The notes beneath the pieces were generated by a model that was not told where the DNA came from, ran no database searches, and saw only the letters and a program-made list of their open reading frames with translations. From positions 1-64,000 of the forward strand of contig NZ_MWVI01000050.1 in assembly GCF_002087295.1 (NCBI RefSeq): a stretch of 64,000 nucleotides of DNA, given 5' to 3'. Below are positions 18,252 to 30,993 of this stretch, piece after piece. Origin of the DNA: Vreelandella lionensis. Lineage in GTDB: Bacteria; Pseudomonadota; Gammaproteobacteria; Pseudomonadales; Halomonadaceae. The position numbers were made by a program, and so were the translations under genes. Within the stretch, counting starts at the first letter, position 1. Each line of letters opens with the position of its first letter.

Positions 18252-19175
18252 ATGTCTAGTATTTTCAATGCTTTAAAAGAAAAAGACGCTGCCTCTCTCG
18301 GGCTTGCCGCCATGCCTGGTATCTTCGTTCTTTTATGGAGCACGGGCTTTATTGGCGCAAAATTTGGCCTCCCTTACGCCGAACCCTTCACCTTTTTGTT
18401 CCTCCGCTTCGTACTCACCCTACTGCTACTGACTCCCTTGATATGGATAATGCGAATTTCATGGCCTTCATCCCCTACGTTATGGAAACATATCGCGGTA
18501 TCGGGTTTGCTGGTTCATGGCACCTACTTAGGCGGTGTATTTTACGGTATCTATTGGGGCATGCCTGCGGGTCTGGCCGCGCTTTTGGTTGGCCTGCAGC
18601 CACTCCTCACCGCCGCCTGCGCAGGACCGCTGCTCGGCGAGCGGTTGACCAGACGGCAGTGGTTAGGCCTGTTGTTGGGATTGGTCGGCATCAGCTTGGT
18701 TCTGGGCAGTAAGCTGGAACTCGGCAGCACGCTCTTTAGCGGCTTTGGGATGGGCGCATTGGTGAGCGTGATGGCTGCCCTAGTGGGTATCTCGCTTGGC
18801 ACCCTATACCAAAAGCGCTACTGCACCAGCATGCCACTACTGTCGGGCGCAGCGATCCAGTACATGGCGGCAGGTGGACTGTTGGGCATTGGCGCCCTAC
18901 TGTTCGAAAGCCGCGAGGTGGAGTGGAGCACAACGTTCATACTCACGGTTGGCTGGCTCGTGCTGGCTCTCTCAATTGCCGCTATCCTGTTATTGATGGC
19001 CTTGATAAAAAAGGGGGAGGCTTCCCGCGTGGCAAGCCTCTTTTATCTGGTGCCTCCCGTGACCGCGCTGCAGGCGTGGTGGTTATTTGATGAACGGCTG
19101 CCGCTGATGGGGCTCATCGGCATGGTCATTGCCATCGCAGGGGTGGTGATGGTCGTCAAATCCGCCAGCAAATAA
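18252..19175 (+). CDS. DMT-superfamily (EamA) transporter
   Basis: 307 aa; Shine-Dalgarno AGGAG lies 4 bp before ATG 18252. It holds two EamA repeats of five membrane helices each: the first contains LLWSTGFIGAKFGLPYAEPFTFLFLRF in shortened form (STGFIGAKFGLPYAEP), the second ends with SLFYLVPPVTALQAWWLFDE and GMVIAIAGVVMV. Members usually export amino acids or metabolites; the substrate is unknown. The EAL gene follows 37 bp later on the same strand. Confidence 0.88.
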   Translation: MSSIFNALKEKDAASLGLAAMPGIFVLLWSTGFIGAKFGLPYAEPFTFLFLRFVLTLLLLTPLIWIMRISWPSSPTLWKHIAVSGLLVHGTYLGGVFYGIYWGMPAGLAALLVGLQPLLTAACAGPLLGERLTRRQWLGLLLGLVGISLVLGSKLELGSTLFSGFGMGALVSVMAALVGISLGTLYQKRYCTSMPLLSGAAIQYMAAGGLLGIGALLFESREVEWSTTFILTVGWLVLALSIAAILLLMALIKKGEASRVASLFYLVPPVTALQAWWLFDERLPLMGLIGMVIAIAGVVMVVKSASK

Positions 19176-19212
19176 CCCTAATAATTTTGATCGTTCCAGG
19201 GCTTGGAAGAAC

Positions 19213-19980
19213 ATGACAGCACAACCTCATTGCGCCAGAGTAAACGGCGTCTGCAACCGCTGCGACACACCGGTACCTTTCGCGTTTACCATGGCCTTTC
19301 AGCCCATCGTGGACGTAGCTCGTCGTGAAGTGATCTATTACGAAGCGCTGGTACGAGGCATCAACGGTGAGTCCGCCTTTTCCATTCTGGAGCAGGTGAC
19401 CGACGACCTGTTGTATCGCTTTGACCAGGCGTGTCGGGTCAAAGCCATCGAGTTGGCCAGTGAGCTGGGGATGGCGGCGCGTCTCTCGATCAACTTTCTT
19501 CCCAATGCCGTCTACGAACCCGAAGCCTGTATTCAATCTACCCTGGAGACATCACGCCGGGTAGGCTGGCCCACCGAACGGCTGAACTTCGAAATCACCG
19601 AAACCGAACGGGTGGTCGACCGAACACACCTGCGCAACATCATCGATAGCTATCGCCGGATGGGGTTCACCACGTCGCTGGATGATTTTGGCAACGGCTA
19701 TGCCAACCTGGACCTGTTGACCGATTTGCGACCGGATACGCTGAAGATAGACCGAGAGCTGGTCATGGGCTGCGACGGCAATCCACGGCGGCAGGCCATT
19801 CTCAAGAGCCTGGTCGCCCTGGCGCGCACTCTGGGCACCCAACTGGTGGCCGAAGGGGTCGAGACACGTGCGGAGTCACGCTGCCTGCTGGCCTTGGGCA
19901 TTTCGGTACAGCAGGGGTATTACTTCGCCAGGCCACAGGTAGGCGTGCTGGCCAGCGTGGCTGACGAGCAATACGACTGA
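19213..19980 (+). CDS. Stand-alone EAL-domain c-di-GMP phosphodiesterase with N-terminal Cys cluster
   Basis: 255 aa, with no GGDEF domain or membrane segment. The EAL residues needed for catalysis all look present: EALVRG, NFLPN, FEITETE, SLDDFGNGYANLDLL, LKIDREL, AEGVETR and QQGYYFARP. It is therefore probably an active phosphodiesterase that hydrolyses cyclic di-GMP. The only other part is a 30-residue N-terminus with His6 and Cys at about 7, 14 and 17 (HCARVNGVCNRC), which could bind a metal or act as a redox switch; that is inference. It lies after a DMT transporter, with convergent mtgA downstream. Confidence 0.88.
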   Translation: MTAQPHCARVNGVCNRCDTPVPFAFTMAFQPIVDVARREVIYYEALVRGINGESAFSILEQVTDDLLYRFDQACRVKAIELASELGMAARLSINFLPNAVYEPEACIQSTLETSRRVGWPTERLNFEITETERVVDRTHLRNIIDSYRRMGFTTSLDDFGNGYANLDLLTDLRPDTLKIDRELVMGCDGNPRRQAILKSLVALARTLGTQLVAEGVETRAESRCLLALGISVQQGYYFARPQVGVLASVADEQYD

Positions 19981-19987
19981 AGAACGT

Positions 19988-20704
19988 TCAAAGCCGTTCG
20001 AGGTAAGCCGTGCCGCCCAGATTACGCATCTGTTGGCGAATCCACTGGCCGCGGCGCTCGACCTGGGCGTCGGGTCGCGATGCGCTGCGAGTGCGCGGGC
20101 TAGGCAGGATGGCCGCCAGCAAACTGGCCTGGCGCTCGGTCAAGGCACTTCCGGAAGCACCAAAGTAGTGGTCGGCGGCAGCTTCCAGCCCAAACACCCC
20201 GGTATCCCACTCGGCCACGTTCAGGTACACCTCCAGAATCCGCTGCTTGCTCCAGAAGGTTTCGATCAGCAGGGTGAACCAGGCTTCCAGCCCTTTGCGC
20301 AGCCAGCTGCGCCCACTCCATAGGAAAACGTTCTTGGCCGTTTGCTGGCTGAGCGTACTGGCCCCCCGCAGCCTCGAGCCATCGCGGCTGGCCTCCCAGG
20401 CACGACGCAGCTCCACCACATCGAAACCACGATGAATCGGGAAGCGCTGGTCCTCGGCGGCAATCACCGCCAGCTTGGCGTTATTCGAGAGATTGTCCCA
20501 GCTACGCCACTGGCGCTGGATGGTGATGGGTTCGCGATGGACCCAGCTTTGTACCTTGCGCTCCACCATCACCATGGAACCCGGCGGCGGCACGAAGCGA
20601 AACAGCCACACCAAGGCCACCGAGAGCAGCACAAAGGCCAGCGCGCCACGCCAAACAAGACGCCAAAGCAGACGAAGAACTCGGCGCAGCGCGCGATTGA
20701 CCAT
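19988..20704 (-). CDS. mtgA: Monofunctional peptidoglycan glycosyltransferase MtgA
   Basis: 238 aa. One N-terminal transmembrane anchor (about residues 20-40) precedes a GT51 domain: AAEDQRFPIHRGFD with the catalytic Glu, RLRGASTLSQQTAKNVFLW, LEAWFTLLIETFWSKQRILE and YLNVAEWDTGVFGLEAAA. It polymerises glycan strands from lipid II without transpeptidase activity. The length is normal for the family and the frame is intact. It is divergent from nothing; fghA lies upstream on the same strand, 12 bp away. Confidence 0.94.
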   Translation of the reverse strand: MVNRALRRVLRLLWRLVWRGALAFVLLSVALVWLFRFVPPPGSMVMVERKVQSWVHREPITIQRQWRSWDNLSNNAKLAVIAAEDQRFPIHRGFDVVELRRAWEASRDGSRLRGASTLSQQTAKNVFLWSGRSWLRKGLEAWFTLLIETFWSKQRILEVYLNVAEWDTGVFGLEAAADHYFGASGSALTERQASLLAAILPSPRTRSASRPDAQVERRGQWIRQQMRNLGGTAYLERL

Positions 20705-20716
20705 GTCTCGGTACCC

Positions 20717-21571
20717 TTAACGTTTCATGAGGTGTTCCGCATGATAGCGCAAATGGTCCTCGATGAACGAGGCGATGAAGAAGTAACTATGATCGTAGCC
20801 TGGCTGACGGCGCAGCGTTAGCGGGTGATCATGCTCGGCGCATACCGCTTCCAGACGCTCGGGCATCAGCTGCTCTTCCAGGAACTGATCGGCTTCTCCT
20901 TGATCGATGAACAACCGTTGCCGGGAAGCGCCATTGGCCACCAGCTCGCAGGCATCGTACTGGCGCCAGCGGGTCTGATCTTCCCCAAGGTAGCTGGTGA
21001 AGGCTTTTTGCCCCCAAGGGCAGTTCGTCGGGTTCACGATCGGCGCAAAGGCCGATACCGAGCGGAAGCGGCCAGGATGGCGCAGGGCAAGAATCAGCGC
21101 CCCATGGCCACCCATGGAGTGACCGCTGATAGATTCGCGCCCATTAACGGGGAAGTGCTGGCGCACCACCGACGGTAACTCTTCAATCACGTAATCGTAC
21201 ATACGGTAGTTGGATTTCCACGGCGCCTGGGTGGCGTTCACGTAGAAACCCGCCCCGGAGCCAAGGTCATAGCTATCGTGCTCGCCGGGGAGATCGGTGC
21301 CACGCGGGCTGGTATCCGGACAGATAATCGCCACGCCTAATTCGGCGGCAATGCGGTGCGCGCCAGCCTTCTGCATAAAGTTTTCGTCGTTGCAGGTCAG
21401 GCCCGATAGCCACCATAACAGCGGAACACGCTCGTTTTCTGCCTGGGGTGGCAGGTACACGGCGAAGACCATGTCGCAATCCAGCGCCCGGGAGTAGTGG
21501 CGGTAGCGCTTGTGCCAACCGCCAAAACTGCGGTTTGCCGACACCAGTTCTAAAGTTTCACTCATGCTCAT
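20717..21571 (-). CDS. fghA: S-formylglutathione hydrolase
   Basis: 284 aa; GGAG lies 7 bp before the start. It is an esterase-D family alpha/beta hydrolase with nucleophile Ser in SISGHSMGGHGALILAL, the catalytic Asp in IDQGEADQFLEEQL, and His in QPGYDHSYFFIASF. It releases formate and glutathione from S-formylglutathione, the second step of glutathione-dependent formaldehyde removal. It is encoded 72 bp after adhC, which supplies its substrate, so they are probably one operon. The frame is intact. Confidence 0.95.
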   Translation of the reverse strand: MSMSETLELVSANRSFGGWHKRYRHYSRALDCDMVFAVYLPPQAENERVPLLWWLSGLTCNDENFMQKAGAHRIAAELGVAIICPDTSPRGTDLPGEHDSYDLGSGAGFYVNATQAPWKSNYRMYDYVIEELPSVVRQHFPVNGRESISGHSMGGHGALILALRHPGRFRSVSAFAPIVNPTNCPWGQKAFTSYLGEDQTRWRQYDACELVANGASRQRLFIDQGEADQFLEEQLMPERLEAVCAEHDHPLTLRRQPGYDHSYFFIASFIEDHLRYHAEHLMKR

Positions 21572-21643
21572 GGGCAGGCTCCTTAAACAGTGAAACGCGG
21601 CGGGTTGCCCCGGCCGCGTTCTTTCAGGCTGCTTTCATCATAC

Positions 21644-22766
<1,123 letters not shown>

Positions 22767-22842
22767 CTAAAGTTTATTGACTATCGTTTAAATGTCTGTG
22801 AGTGAGCACGCCGTGGCGCACTCGACTTACCAAGGGTGTGGA

Positions 22843-23833
22843 TTACTCGCTATCGCGGGCGATAGGCGCAAACTCAATGGGCAGCCAGCGGTAGCCTTCT
22901 TCGTCTTCGACGATGTGACCGATGCCCGGGAACGGCATGTGAGCACCGGCCACCCAGTGCTTCTCATCGACCGCTCTCTCCAGCACCGCTTCACGTGTGT
23001 GTACCGCTTGCTCGGGGTCGGAATCGAATTCGATGGCAACGCTTGGGTCAGCAAACTGCACGCCGTAGCTGTGGACGACATCGCCCCATACCAACATGGC
23101 GTCGTCATCACTATTGAGCATAAAGCTCGCATGGCCCGGCGTATGGCCGTGAGTATCCCGCGCAACGATGCCCATCAGCAGCTCATCGCCCGACGCAAAG
23201 GGGCTGAATCGGCCAGCCTCTTGATAGGGCGCCACGGCCTCTTGTGCCATGGTAAAGAAGGCACGCTCCTCCTCGGAAGCGCTTGAGAGCGCTCTTCGTC
23301 CAACCAGAAGTCAGCGTCGCCTTCGCTGGCGCGCAGCTCGGCATTGGGATAGACCGCCTCACCGTTCTCATCCACCAAACCGCACACATGGTCCGGGTGC
23401 AGGTGGGTCATCAAGATCGTATCGACCTGTTCCGGTGCATAGCCCGACGCGCGTAAGTTCTGCTCGACCTGGCCCAGTGTGGGACCAAAACACGCCGCCG
23501 ACCCTGCATCAACGAGCACCAGGTTCTGGCCGGTGTGAATCAAAAAAGCGTTCACGGCAGTTTGCATGCCGTTTCTCAGCATCGATGAATAATGCGTCGA
23601 GATGGCGCAGAATCTCGTCATGCTCCATGCCTTTTAAGAGCGAGGTGTCTAGTGTGGTATGGCCATCGTACAGCGCCGTCACTTCGGTATCGCCTACCAT
23701 CATACGGAACCAGCCCGATGCCTGCTCTTGCTGCTGGGCAGGCACCTCTGCCTGAGCGGCAGCGACCCAACCTGGCGCTGATAGCAGCCACCAAAGCACG
23801 CCGTGGCCAGCGTGAAGAGATCATCGACATCAT
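22843..23833 (-). CDS. Exported metallo-beta-lactamase-fold hydrolase (three frame breaks)
   Basis: About 325 aa when joined. Four segments in changing frames are: MSMISSRWPRRALVAAIS (signal peptide start), APGWVAAAQAEVPAQQ to FIDAEKRH, MQTAVNAFLIHTGQNLVLVD to ALPRRS, and MAQEAVAPYQEAGRF to IARDSE. The zinc motif THLHPDHVCGL (HxHxDH), a later His in HTPGHASF and GAHMPFPGIGHI are conserved, so the metal centre is complete. Breaks lie near 23780, about 23570 and about 23260. It belongs to the broad COG0491-type family; its substrate is unknown. It is divergent from a LysR gene. Three breaks in 1 kb exceed the local rate, so true decay is possible. Confidence 0.75.
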
Positions 23834-23957
23834 CAAACACTCCATGAAAACGCGAGATAGACCTGAAGTGTAGGTCAGCTAGGCGAGAAAGATAAAGCGG
23901 GATACACTCACAAGATTATTGCTCCTGAGCAACAATCTCTTTCATTAAGGGTTCGCC

Positions 23958-24845
23958 ATGCAGCGCTGGGATCGTATCGAAGCCTTCGTCGAGGTGGTCA
24001 GGCTGGGCACCTTTTCCGCCGCCGCTCGACACCTCAAAGTCTCTACCTCGCATATCAGCCGTTTGGTCAGCCAGCTAGAGAACCAACTAGGCGTGCAGCT
24101 ACTCTACCGCACCACACGGCAGATTCGGCTGACCGATGCTGGGGCCTTGTACGCGGAGCACTGCCGCCATTTGTTCGATGGGCTGCGTGATGCCGAGCAG
24201 GCGATCAGCGAGCTGCAGGCCAAACCCCATGGGCTACTAAAACTGACCTCGGCAACGACTTTCGGTGAGCGCTACGTTGCCCCGCTAGTCAATGACTTCC
24301 AGCGCCTGCACCCTCAGCTCGAAGTACACATGCACTTCACCAATCGCCCGGTGGAGTTGATCGAAGAGGGTTTCGACATCGCCATTCGCATGGGGGTGTT
24401 GAAAGACTCCAGCCTGATTGCCCGGCGGCTGTGCGGACGCCGCGAATACGTGGTGGGCTCACAGGCCTATTTTCGTCAGGCGCCCCGTCCCCACACGCTG
24501 GGCGAGCTGAGCCAACACCGCTGCCTGCTGGGGTCGCGCCCCAACTGGCTGTTCGAAGTGCACGGTCAGCGGCGAGAGGTCAAGGTAGAGGGGTGCTGGA
24601 GCAGCAACTCGGGGCCTGCCCTGCTGGATGCCGCCCTCAAAGGGCTGGGGCTCGCCCAGCTGCCGGATTACTACGTGGCGCCTTATCTGGCCAGTGGAGA
24701 GTTAGTGTCGGTGCTGGAGCCATTCCAACACCACGACACGGCGGTGTGGGCGGTGTACCCTCGCCACCGCCACTTTCGCCCAAGATTCGTCAGTTGGTCG
24801 ACCATTTGGTCGACCATATCGACACTTCTGTTACCCGCTCATTAG
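23958..24845 (+). CDS. LysR-family regulator (C-terminus possibly frame-shifted)
   Basis: 295 aa. The helix-turn-helix is at about residues 18-45 ([19 protein letters not shown]). A LysR effector domain follows ([42 protein letters not shown]). At the end, the annotated frame reads [17 protein letters not shown], while another frame gives the family-typical [16 protein letters not shown]; one missing C near 24778 would restore it. That frame would then overrun sdaA, so a second compensating indel is likely before the TAG at 24843. It is divergent from the metallo-hydrolase gene, its probable target. Confidence 0.82.
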   Translation: MQRWDRIEAFVEVVRLGTFSAAARHLKVSTSHISRLVSQLENQLGVQLLYRTTRQIRLTDAGALYAEHCRHLFDGLRDAEQAISELQAKPHGLLKLTSATTFGERYVAPLVNDFQRLHPQLEVHMHFTNRPVELIEEGFDIAIRMGVLKDSSLIARRLCGRREYVVGSQAYFRQAPRPHTLGELSQHRCLLGSRPNWLFEVHGQRREVKVEGCWSSNSGPALLDAALKGLGLAQLPDYYVAPYLASGELVSVLEPFQHHDTAVWAVYPRHRHFRPRFVSWSTIWSTISTLLLPAH

Positions 24846-26209
24846 CATTCGATGGCATTGACTGCGAGACCACCTTTCGAGGTCTCTTTGTACTTATCCT
24901 GCATATCGCGCCCGGTATCGCGCATGGTGCGGATCACTTTATCCAGCGAGACGAAGTGGTCGCCGTCACCGTGCAGCGCCATGCGTGCGGCATTGATCGC
25001 CTTCACCGAGGCAATGGCGTTGCGCTCAATACAGGGTACCTGCACCAACCCTGCCACCGGGTCGCAGGTGAGCCCTAAGTTGTGTTCCAGGCCAATTTCC
25101 GCGGCGTTTTCTACCTGCTTGGGCGTACCGCCCAGCACTTCGGCCAGCCCGGCCGCGGCCATGGCGCAGGCAGAGCCCACCTCCCCTTGGCACCCCACTT
25201 CAGCGCCGGAAATTGAAGCGTTCTTTTTGCATAGAATGCCCATGGCACCGGCAGTCAGCAAAAAATTCACTACATCGGCATCGCAGGCGTCCGGCTCGAA
25301 CTTTAGATAGTACGCCAGCACGGCGGGCACGATACCCGCGGCACCGTTGGTAGGCGCGGTCACCATCCGCTTACCAGCGGCATTCTCTTCGTTCACTGCT
25401 AGCGCAAACAGGTTGACCCAGTCCATCACGGTAAAACTGGTCACAATCAGGCGCTGATTGTCGGGCGGCGAGAGCAATTGCTGATGCAGTGAATGGGCGC
25501 GGCGGCGGACATTTAAGCCGCCCGGTAGGCGCCCGGTGGCCTCCAGGCCATTATCAATGCTCTGGCGCATGGCGTGCCAGATGGTGAGTAATTCGTCACG
25601 TATCGCGGCTTCGCTACGCCAAGCTTTCTCGTTTTCTAACATCAGCTCGCTGATGCTTAGGCCGTGCTGCTGGCACAGTGTCAGTAACTCATTTGCTGAC
25701 TCAAAGGGATAAGGCAACGCTGTTTTGTCTTCATCCAGCCCGCCTCGGTCAGCGCAGGCCTGGTCCACATAAAATCCACCGCCCAGGGAGTAATAGGTGT
25801 TCGTACTGATCACCGTATCTCCTTCATACGCCGTGAGTACCATGGCGTTAGGATGAAACGGCAGGCAGGCCTCATCCCATTCGATATCACGTGCGCGCTG
25901 AAACGCTAGCGCTTGGCCGTTGGGAAGCCTCAATGGCTCGCTGTTATCCAATGCGGCTAAGCGCTCGGCGATAGTATCAAGGTCAACCGCCTCTGGCGTC
26001 TCGCCCATCAACCCCATCACCACGGCATTATCAGTGCCGTGACCGACACCAGTCGCTGCCAGCGAGCCGTGCAGCCTTACCACAACACGGCTGACCTTGG
26101 GCGCTGTCAGCGCCATGACGAAATCTCGCGCTGCCCGCATGGGCCCAACGGTATGTGAGCTGGATGGGCCAATGCCAATCCGAAACAGATCAAACACACT
26201 AATTGCCAT
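24842..26209 (-). CDS. sdaA: L-serine ammonia-lyase (iron-sulfur type)
   Basis: 455 aa, the single-chain form. The N-terminal domain begins [20 protein letters not shown]. The C-terminal catalytic domain has [4Fe-4S] ligands in [19 protein letters not shown] and [14 protein letters not shown], and the [10 protein letters not shown] motif. It deaminates serine to pyruvate and ammonia in the cytoplasm. The frame is intact. Its 3' end overlaps the LysR stop codon by 4 bp on the opposite strand. Confidence 0.95.
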   Translation of the reverse strand: MAISVFDLFRIGIGPSSSHTVGPMRAARDFVMALTAPKVSRVVVRLHGSLAATGVGHGTDNAVVMGLMGETPEAVDLDTIAERLAALDNSEPLRLPNGQALAFQRARDIEWDEACLPFHPNAMVLTAYEGDTVISTNTYYSLGGGFYVDQACADRGGLDEDKTALPYPFESANELLTLCQQHGLSISELMLENEKAWRSEAAIRDELLTIWHAMRQSIDNGLEATGRLPGGLNVRRRAHSLHQQLLSPPDNQRLIVTSFTVMDWVNLFALAVNEENAAGKRMVTAPTNGAAGIVPAVLAYYLKFEPDACDADVVNFLLTAGAMGILCKKNASISGAEVGCQGEVGSACAMAAAGLAEVLGGTPKQVENAAEIGLEHNLGLTCDPVAGLVQVPCIERNAIASVKAINAARMALHGDGDHFVSLDKVIRTMRDTGRDMQDKYKETSKGGLAVNAIEC

Positions 26210-26398
26210 AAAAGTGCCTGCCCCTAGAGGTAATTATTACGCTTCTTGTAGCGCTACTTTGTAGCCTAACCGGCTAGCCGTCGAGCAATTCTCAGCTAGT
26301 TAGACGTGCGAGCATAGAAATGTGACGATATAATTAACATTCACCCCTGCATGTTTGTTTACCTCCCGTAACATTTTATCTCCGATAAGGACACTGGT

Positions 26399-27040
26399 AT
26401 GTCACCATCTCCCCCCTGGGCGATTAGCTTTCGCACCGCGCTACTTCGTGCCACTCTGTACACGCTCGCCATCGGTGGTATCGCCCAAGGCGGTTACCTG
26501 GAAGTGCTTTACCTGCCTGAAGTTCGCTACACCGAGCTTGGTTTTACCGAATTCACCCAAACCTTGGTATTAGCAAGCTGCTGCGCGCTACTGATCTATA
26601 TTCGCCACGTATTGAACGTATGGCCCACCGTCACGCTGCTGCTGGCGTTTATCAGCGCATCGCTCGTGCGTGAGCAGGACTACTTTCTCGATCACTACGT
26701 GGCGGAAGACACCTGGAAATATCTCGTCGCGCTGATTGTGCTACCGAGCCTTGCCTGGGTCATTATTCATCGTCAGCGTTTCCTGGATGAGTTCCGCTAC
26801 TACAGCAATACGTTTTCATTTGGGCTGTTCGCGGCAGGTGTCCTGGTCACTTATATCTTTTCTCGTCTATATGGACGTCAGGATTTTTGGCGCGCCGTGC
26901 TTGAAGAGAGCTACATTCGCGACTTTAAAGATATCGCCGAAGAGGCCATTGAACTGCTGGGCTACAGCTTAATTCTGTTCGCCCTAATTGAACTATTTTT
27001 CCTCGCTCGCCGCCTGCATCGCGCACGGCTGACGCTTTAA
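26399..27040 (+). CDS. Uncharacterised integral membrane protein
   Basis: 213 aa. I do not recognise the family. Five to six membrane helices are visible: about 12-30, 55-70 (LVLASCCALLIYIRHV), 75-92 (TVTLLLAFISAS), 108-125 (YLVALIVLPSLAWVII), 141-160 (FSFGLFAAGVLVTYIF) and 190-207 (GYSLILFALIELFFLA). A polar segment between the last two holds FWRAVLEESYIRDFKDIAEE. AAGG lies 8 bp before ATG 26399. It is a single-gene unit with its own terminator, next to divergent sdaA and a co-oriented AbgT transporter. Base composition matches its neighbours. Confidence 0.75.
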   Translation: MSPSPPWAISFRTALLRATLYTLAIGGIAQGGYLEVLYLPEVRYTELGFTEFTQTLVLASCCALLIYIRHVLNVWPTVTLLLAFISASLVREQDYFLDHYVAEDTWKYLVALIVLPSLAWVIIHRQRFLDEFRYYSNTFSFGLFAAGVLVTYIFSRLYGRQDFWRAVLEESYIRDFKDIAEEAIELLGYSLILFALIELFFLARRLHRARLTL

Positions 27041-27068
27041 TACCTCCTGACGTTCGCCCCTTCTCAAG

Positions 27069-27106
27069 CGCCGCTGACTGGCTCAGTCAGCGGCGTTTCA
27101 TTTTTT
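27069..27106 (+). terminator. Terminator of the unknown membrane-protein gene
   Basis: A perfect 11-bp stem CGCCGCTGACT / AGTCAGCGGCG with a 5-nt loop is followed by TTTCATTTTTT, 28 bp after the stop. Confidence 0.9.
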
Positions 27107-27220
27107 AAATTCCGCTATGCGTAAAGCCATTTGCGCCGCTTGCATCATCAACGTAGTGTCAGCCACCAAACCTATATAGGCATTTTTGCTGAAAAATAAC
27201 CTATCAACGATATAAACCTT

Positions 27221-28792
27221 ATGACAAACCCACAAAATCGTGAAGAAAACCTAAAACGCGGAGCATTTACCCGCTTTCTCGATAGCGTCGAGTGGCTAGG
27301 TAATCTGCTGCCGCACCCGGTCACACTATTTGCCATTCTCTGCGTACTGGTCGTTGTGGCGAGCGGCATTGCGGCAGCGCTTGGCGTTTCAGTCGCTGAC
27401 CCGCGCCCCGCCAATGAGGGCGAGTGGATTGCAGTGAACTCACTCTTAAACGCGGAAGGTCTACGCCGCCTGGTTACCGAAATGGTGACTAACTTCACCA
27501 GCTTTGCGCCCCTGGGCACGGTACTAGTGGCCATGCTAGGGGTGGGAGTTGCCGAACACTCTGGCTTGTTGTCCGCTAGCATGCGCGCACTAGTGCTTAA
27601 CCGTTCACCACGCATCGTCACCTATGCAGTGGTGTTTGCCGGAATCATGTCGAACATGGCCGCCGAGCTTGGCTATGTGGTACTGATTCCGCTAGCAGCG
27701 ATGATCTTTCATTCCTTAGGTCGGCACCCGCTAGCGGGCCTGGCGGCGGCGTTTTGTGGCGTCTCCGGCGGCTACAGCGCCAACTTATTGATTGGCACCG
27801 TCGACCCGCTGCTCTCTGGCATTACCCAGGAAGCGGCACGGTTGCTCGACCCTACCTATTCAGTCGGGGCTGAAGCCAACTGGTTCTTTATGTTTGCCAG
27901 CACCTTCTTTGTGACTCTCATTGGCGGCTTGGTCACCGAACGCATTGTGGAACCTAAGCTTGGCAAGTTTGACTCCGCCTATGCGGATAGCGATATCGAC
28001 CAGAACCGTATGGAGGGCCTGACGCCCACTGAAAAGCGGGCACTAAAAGGTACCGGCTTAGCCACCCTGGCCCTCATTGCGCTGGTCGCTGTGATGGTAG
28101 TGCCAGAAAGTGGCATTCTGCGGAACCCGGAGACGGGCCTTGTGAGCGGCTCACCCTTCCTGCGCGGCATTGTGGTTATTGTCGCCATTGCCTTCACCGT
28201 GCTGGGCTTTGTCTATGGTCGACTCGCGGGCACCATGCAAAACGATCGCGATATCGTCGATGCCATGGCCAAAAGCATGAGCAGCCTGGGGCTCTATATT
28301 GTACTGGTGTTCTTTGCCGCTCAGTTCGTGGCGCTGTTCAACTGGAGTAATTTTGGCACCGTGACTGCCGTGGCGGGCGCTGACCTGCTGGACTCCCTTG
28401 GCTTGCGCGGCCCCGGCCTGTTTGCGCTGTTCATCCTCATGTGCGCCTTCGTGAACCTGTCGCTGGGTAGCGCGTCGGCGCAGTGGGCGGTCACTGCCCC
28501 TATCTTCGTCCCCATGCTGATGCTCATGGGTTACGCGCTCGAAGTCATTCAGGCGGCGTATAGGATCGGCGATTCCGTCACCAACCTGATTACGCCCATG
28601 ATGAGCTACTTTGGCCTGATTCTCGCAGTGGCGACCCGTTATCGTAACGACATGGGCATCGGCACGCTGGTCGCTCTCATGCTGCCTTACACGCTGTTCA
28701 TGCTGATCGGTTGGAGCGTGCTGTTCTTTATCTGGGTGTTTATTCTTGGCTTGCCGGTTGGTCCAGGCTCTGCCACTTACTACACGCTCTAA
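27221..28792 (+). CDS. AbgT/MtrF/YdaH-family transporter
   Basis: 523 aa; about nine to eleven membrane helices plus re-entrant loops. Family landmarks are LPHPVTLFAILCVLVV near the N-terminus, VAMLGVGVAEHSGLLSA, AAFCGVSGGYSANLLIGTVD, NLSLGSASAQWAVTAPIFVP and RIGDSVTNLITPMMSYF near the end. Members import p-aminobenzoyl-glutamate (AbgT) or export antifolate sulfonamides (YdaH, MtrF); which applies here cannot be told. No abgAB peptidase genes are adjacent, which makes export at least as likely. The frame is intact. Confidence 0.9.
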   Translation: MTNPQNREENLKRGAFTRFLDSVEWLGNLLPHPVTLFAILCVLVVVASGIAAALGVSVADPRPANEGEWIAVNSLLNAEGLRRLVTEMVTNFTSFAPLGTVLVAMLGVGVAEHSGLLSASMRALVLNRSPRIVTYAVVFAGIMSNMAAELGYVVLIPLAAMIFHSLGRHPLAGLAAAFCGVSGGYSANLLIGTVDPLLSGITQEAARLLDPTYSVGAEANWFFMFASTFFVTLIGGLVTERIVEPKLGKFDSAYADSDIDQNRMEGLTPTEKRALKGTGLATLALIALVAVMVVPESGILRNPETGLVSGSPFLRGIVVIVAIAFTVLGFVYGRLAGTMQNDRDIVDAMAKSMSSLGLYIVLVFFAAQFVALFNWSNFGTVTAVAGADLLDSLGLRGPGLFALFILMCAFVNLSLGSASAQWAVTAPIFVPMLMLMGYALEVIQAAYRIGDSVTNLITPMMSYFGLILAVATRYRNDMGIGTLVALMLPYTLFMLIGWSVLFFIWVFILGLPVGPGSATYYTL

Positions 28793-28813
28793 GCTTTAAA
28801 CGGCATAACATAA

Positions 28814-28854
28814 ACCGAAAAGCCCGCCGTTCAGAGAACGGCGGGCTTTTCGGT
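28814..28854. terminator. Bidirectional terminator between the AbgT-family gene and rpoD
   Basis: An unusually long perfect 19-bp stem (28814-28832 and 28836-28854) with a 3-nt loop; AAAA and TTTT flank the GC core AGCCCGCCG, so it can end transcription from both convergent genes. Confidence 0.9.
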
Positions 28855-28901
28855 CTTCGTGGCGACTCTATTTCACCACTCACTCTTCACTACTCGCGGC
28901 T

Positions 28902-30758
<1,857 letters not shown>

Positions 30759-30993
30759 AGAAACCCTATCTCGACGAAGAAGAATGAAACACCTGGGGCG
30801 CTGAATCGATTAAACTCAACAAGCCGAACAGTATAGCGTAAATAGCTGGAATTTTTCCAGCGAAACGTATTTGCGCGGTCATTCAGGTGTGTTAGGTTGT
30901 TCGGTTAGGCCAGCGCCTGGCGACTAACCCTGTATGTGGTGCTGAAGCTTGTTAATTCAACCCCACTGTGCGAATTGCTTTGGTTTGACGCCC

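Noticed and set aside
26210-26398. Riboswitch ahead of sdaA or the unknown membrane gene
   Set aside because: No glycine- or other riboswitch-like conserved core was recognisable in the 189-bp gap.
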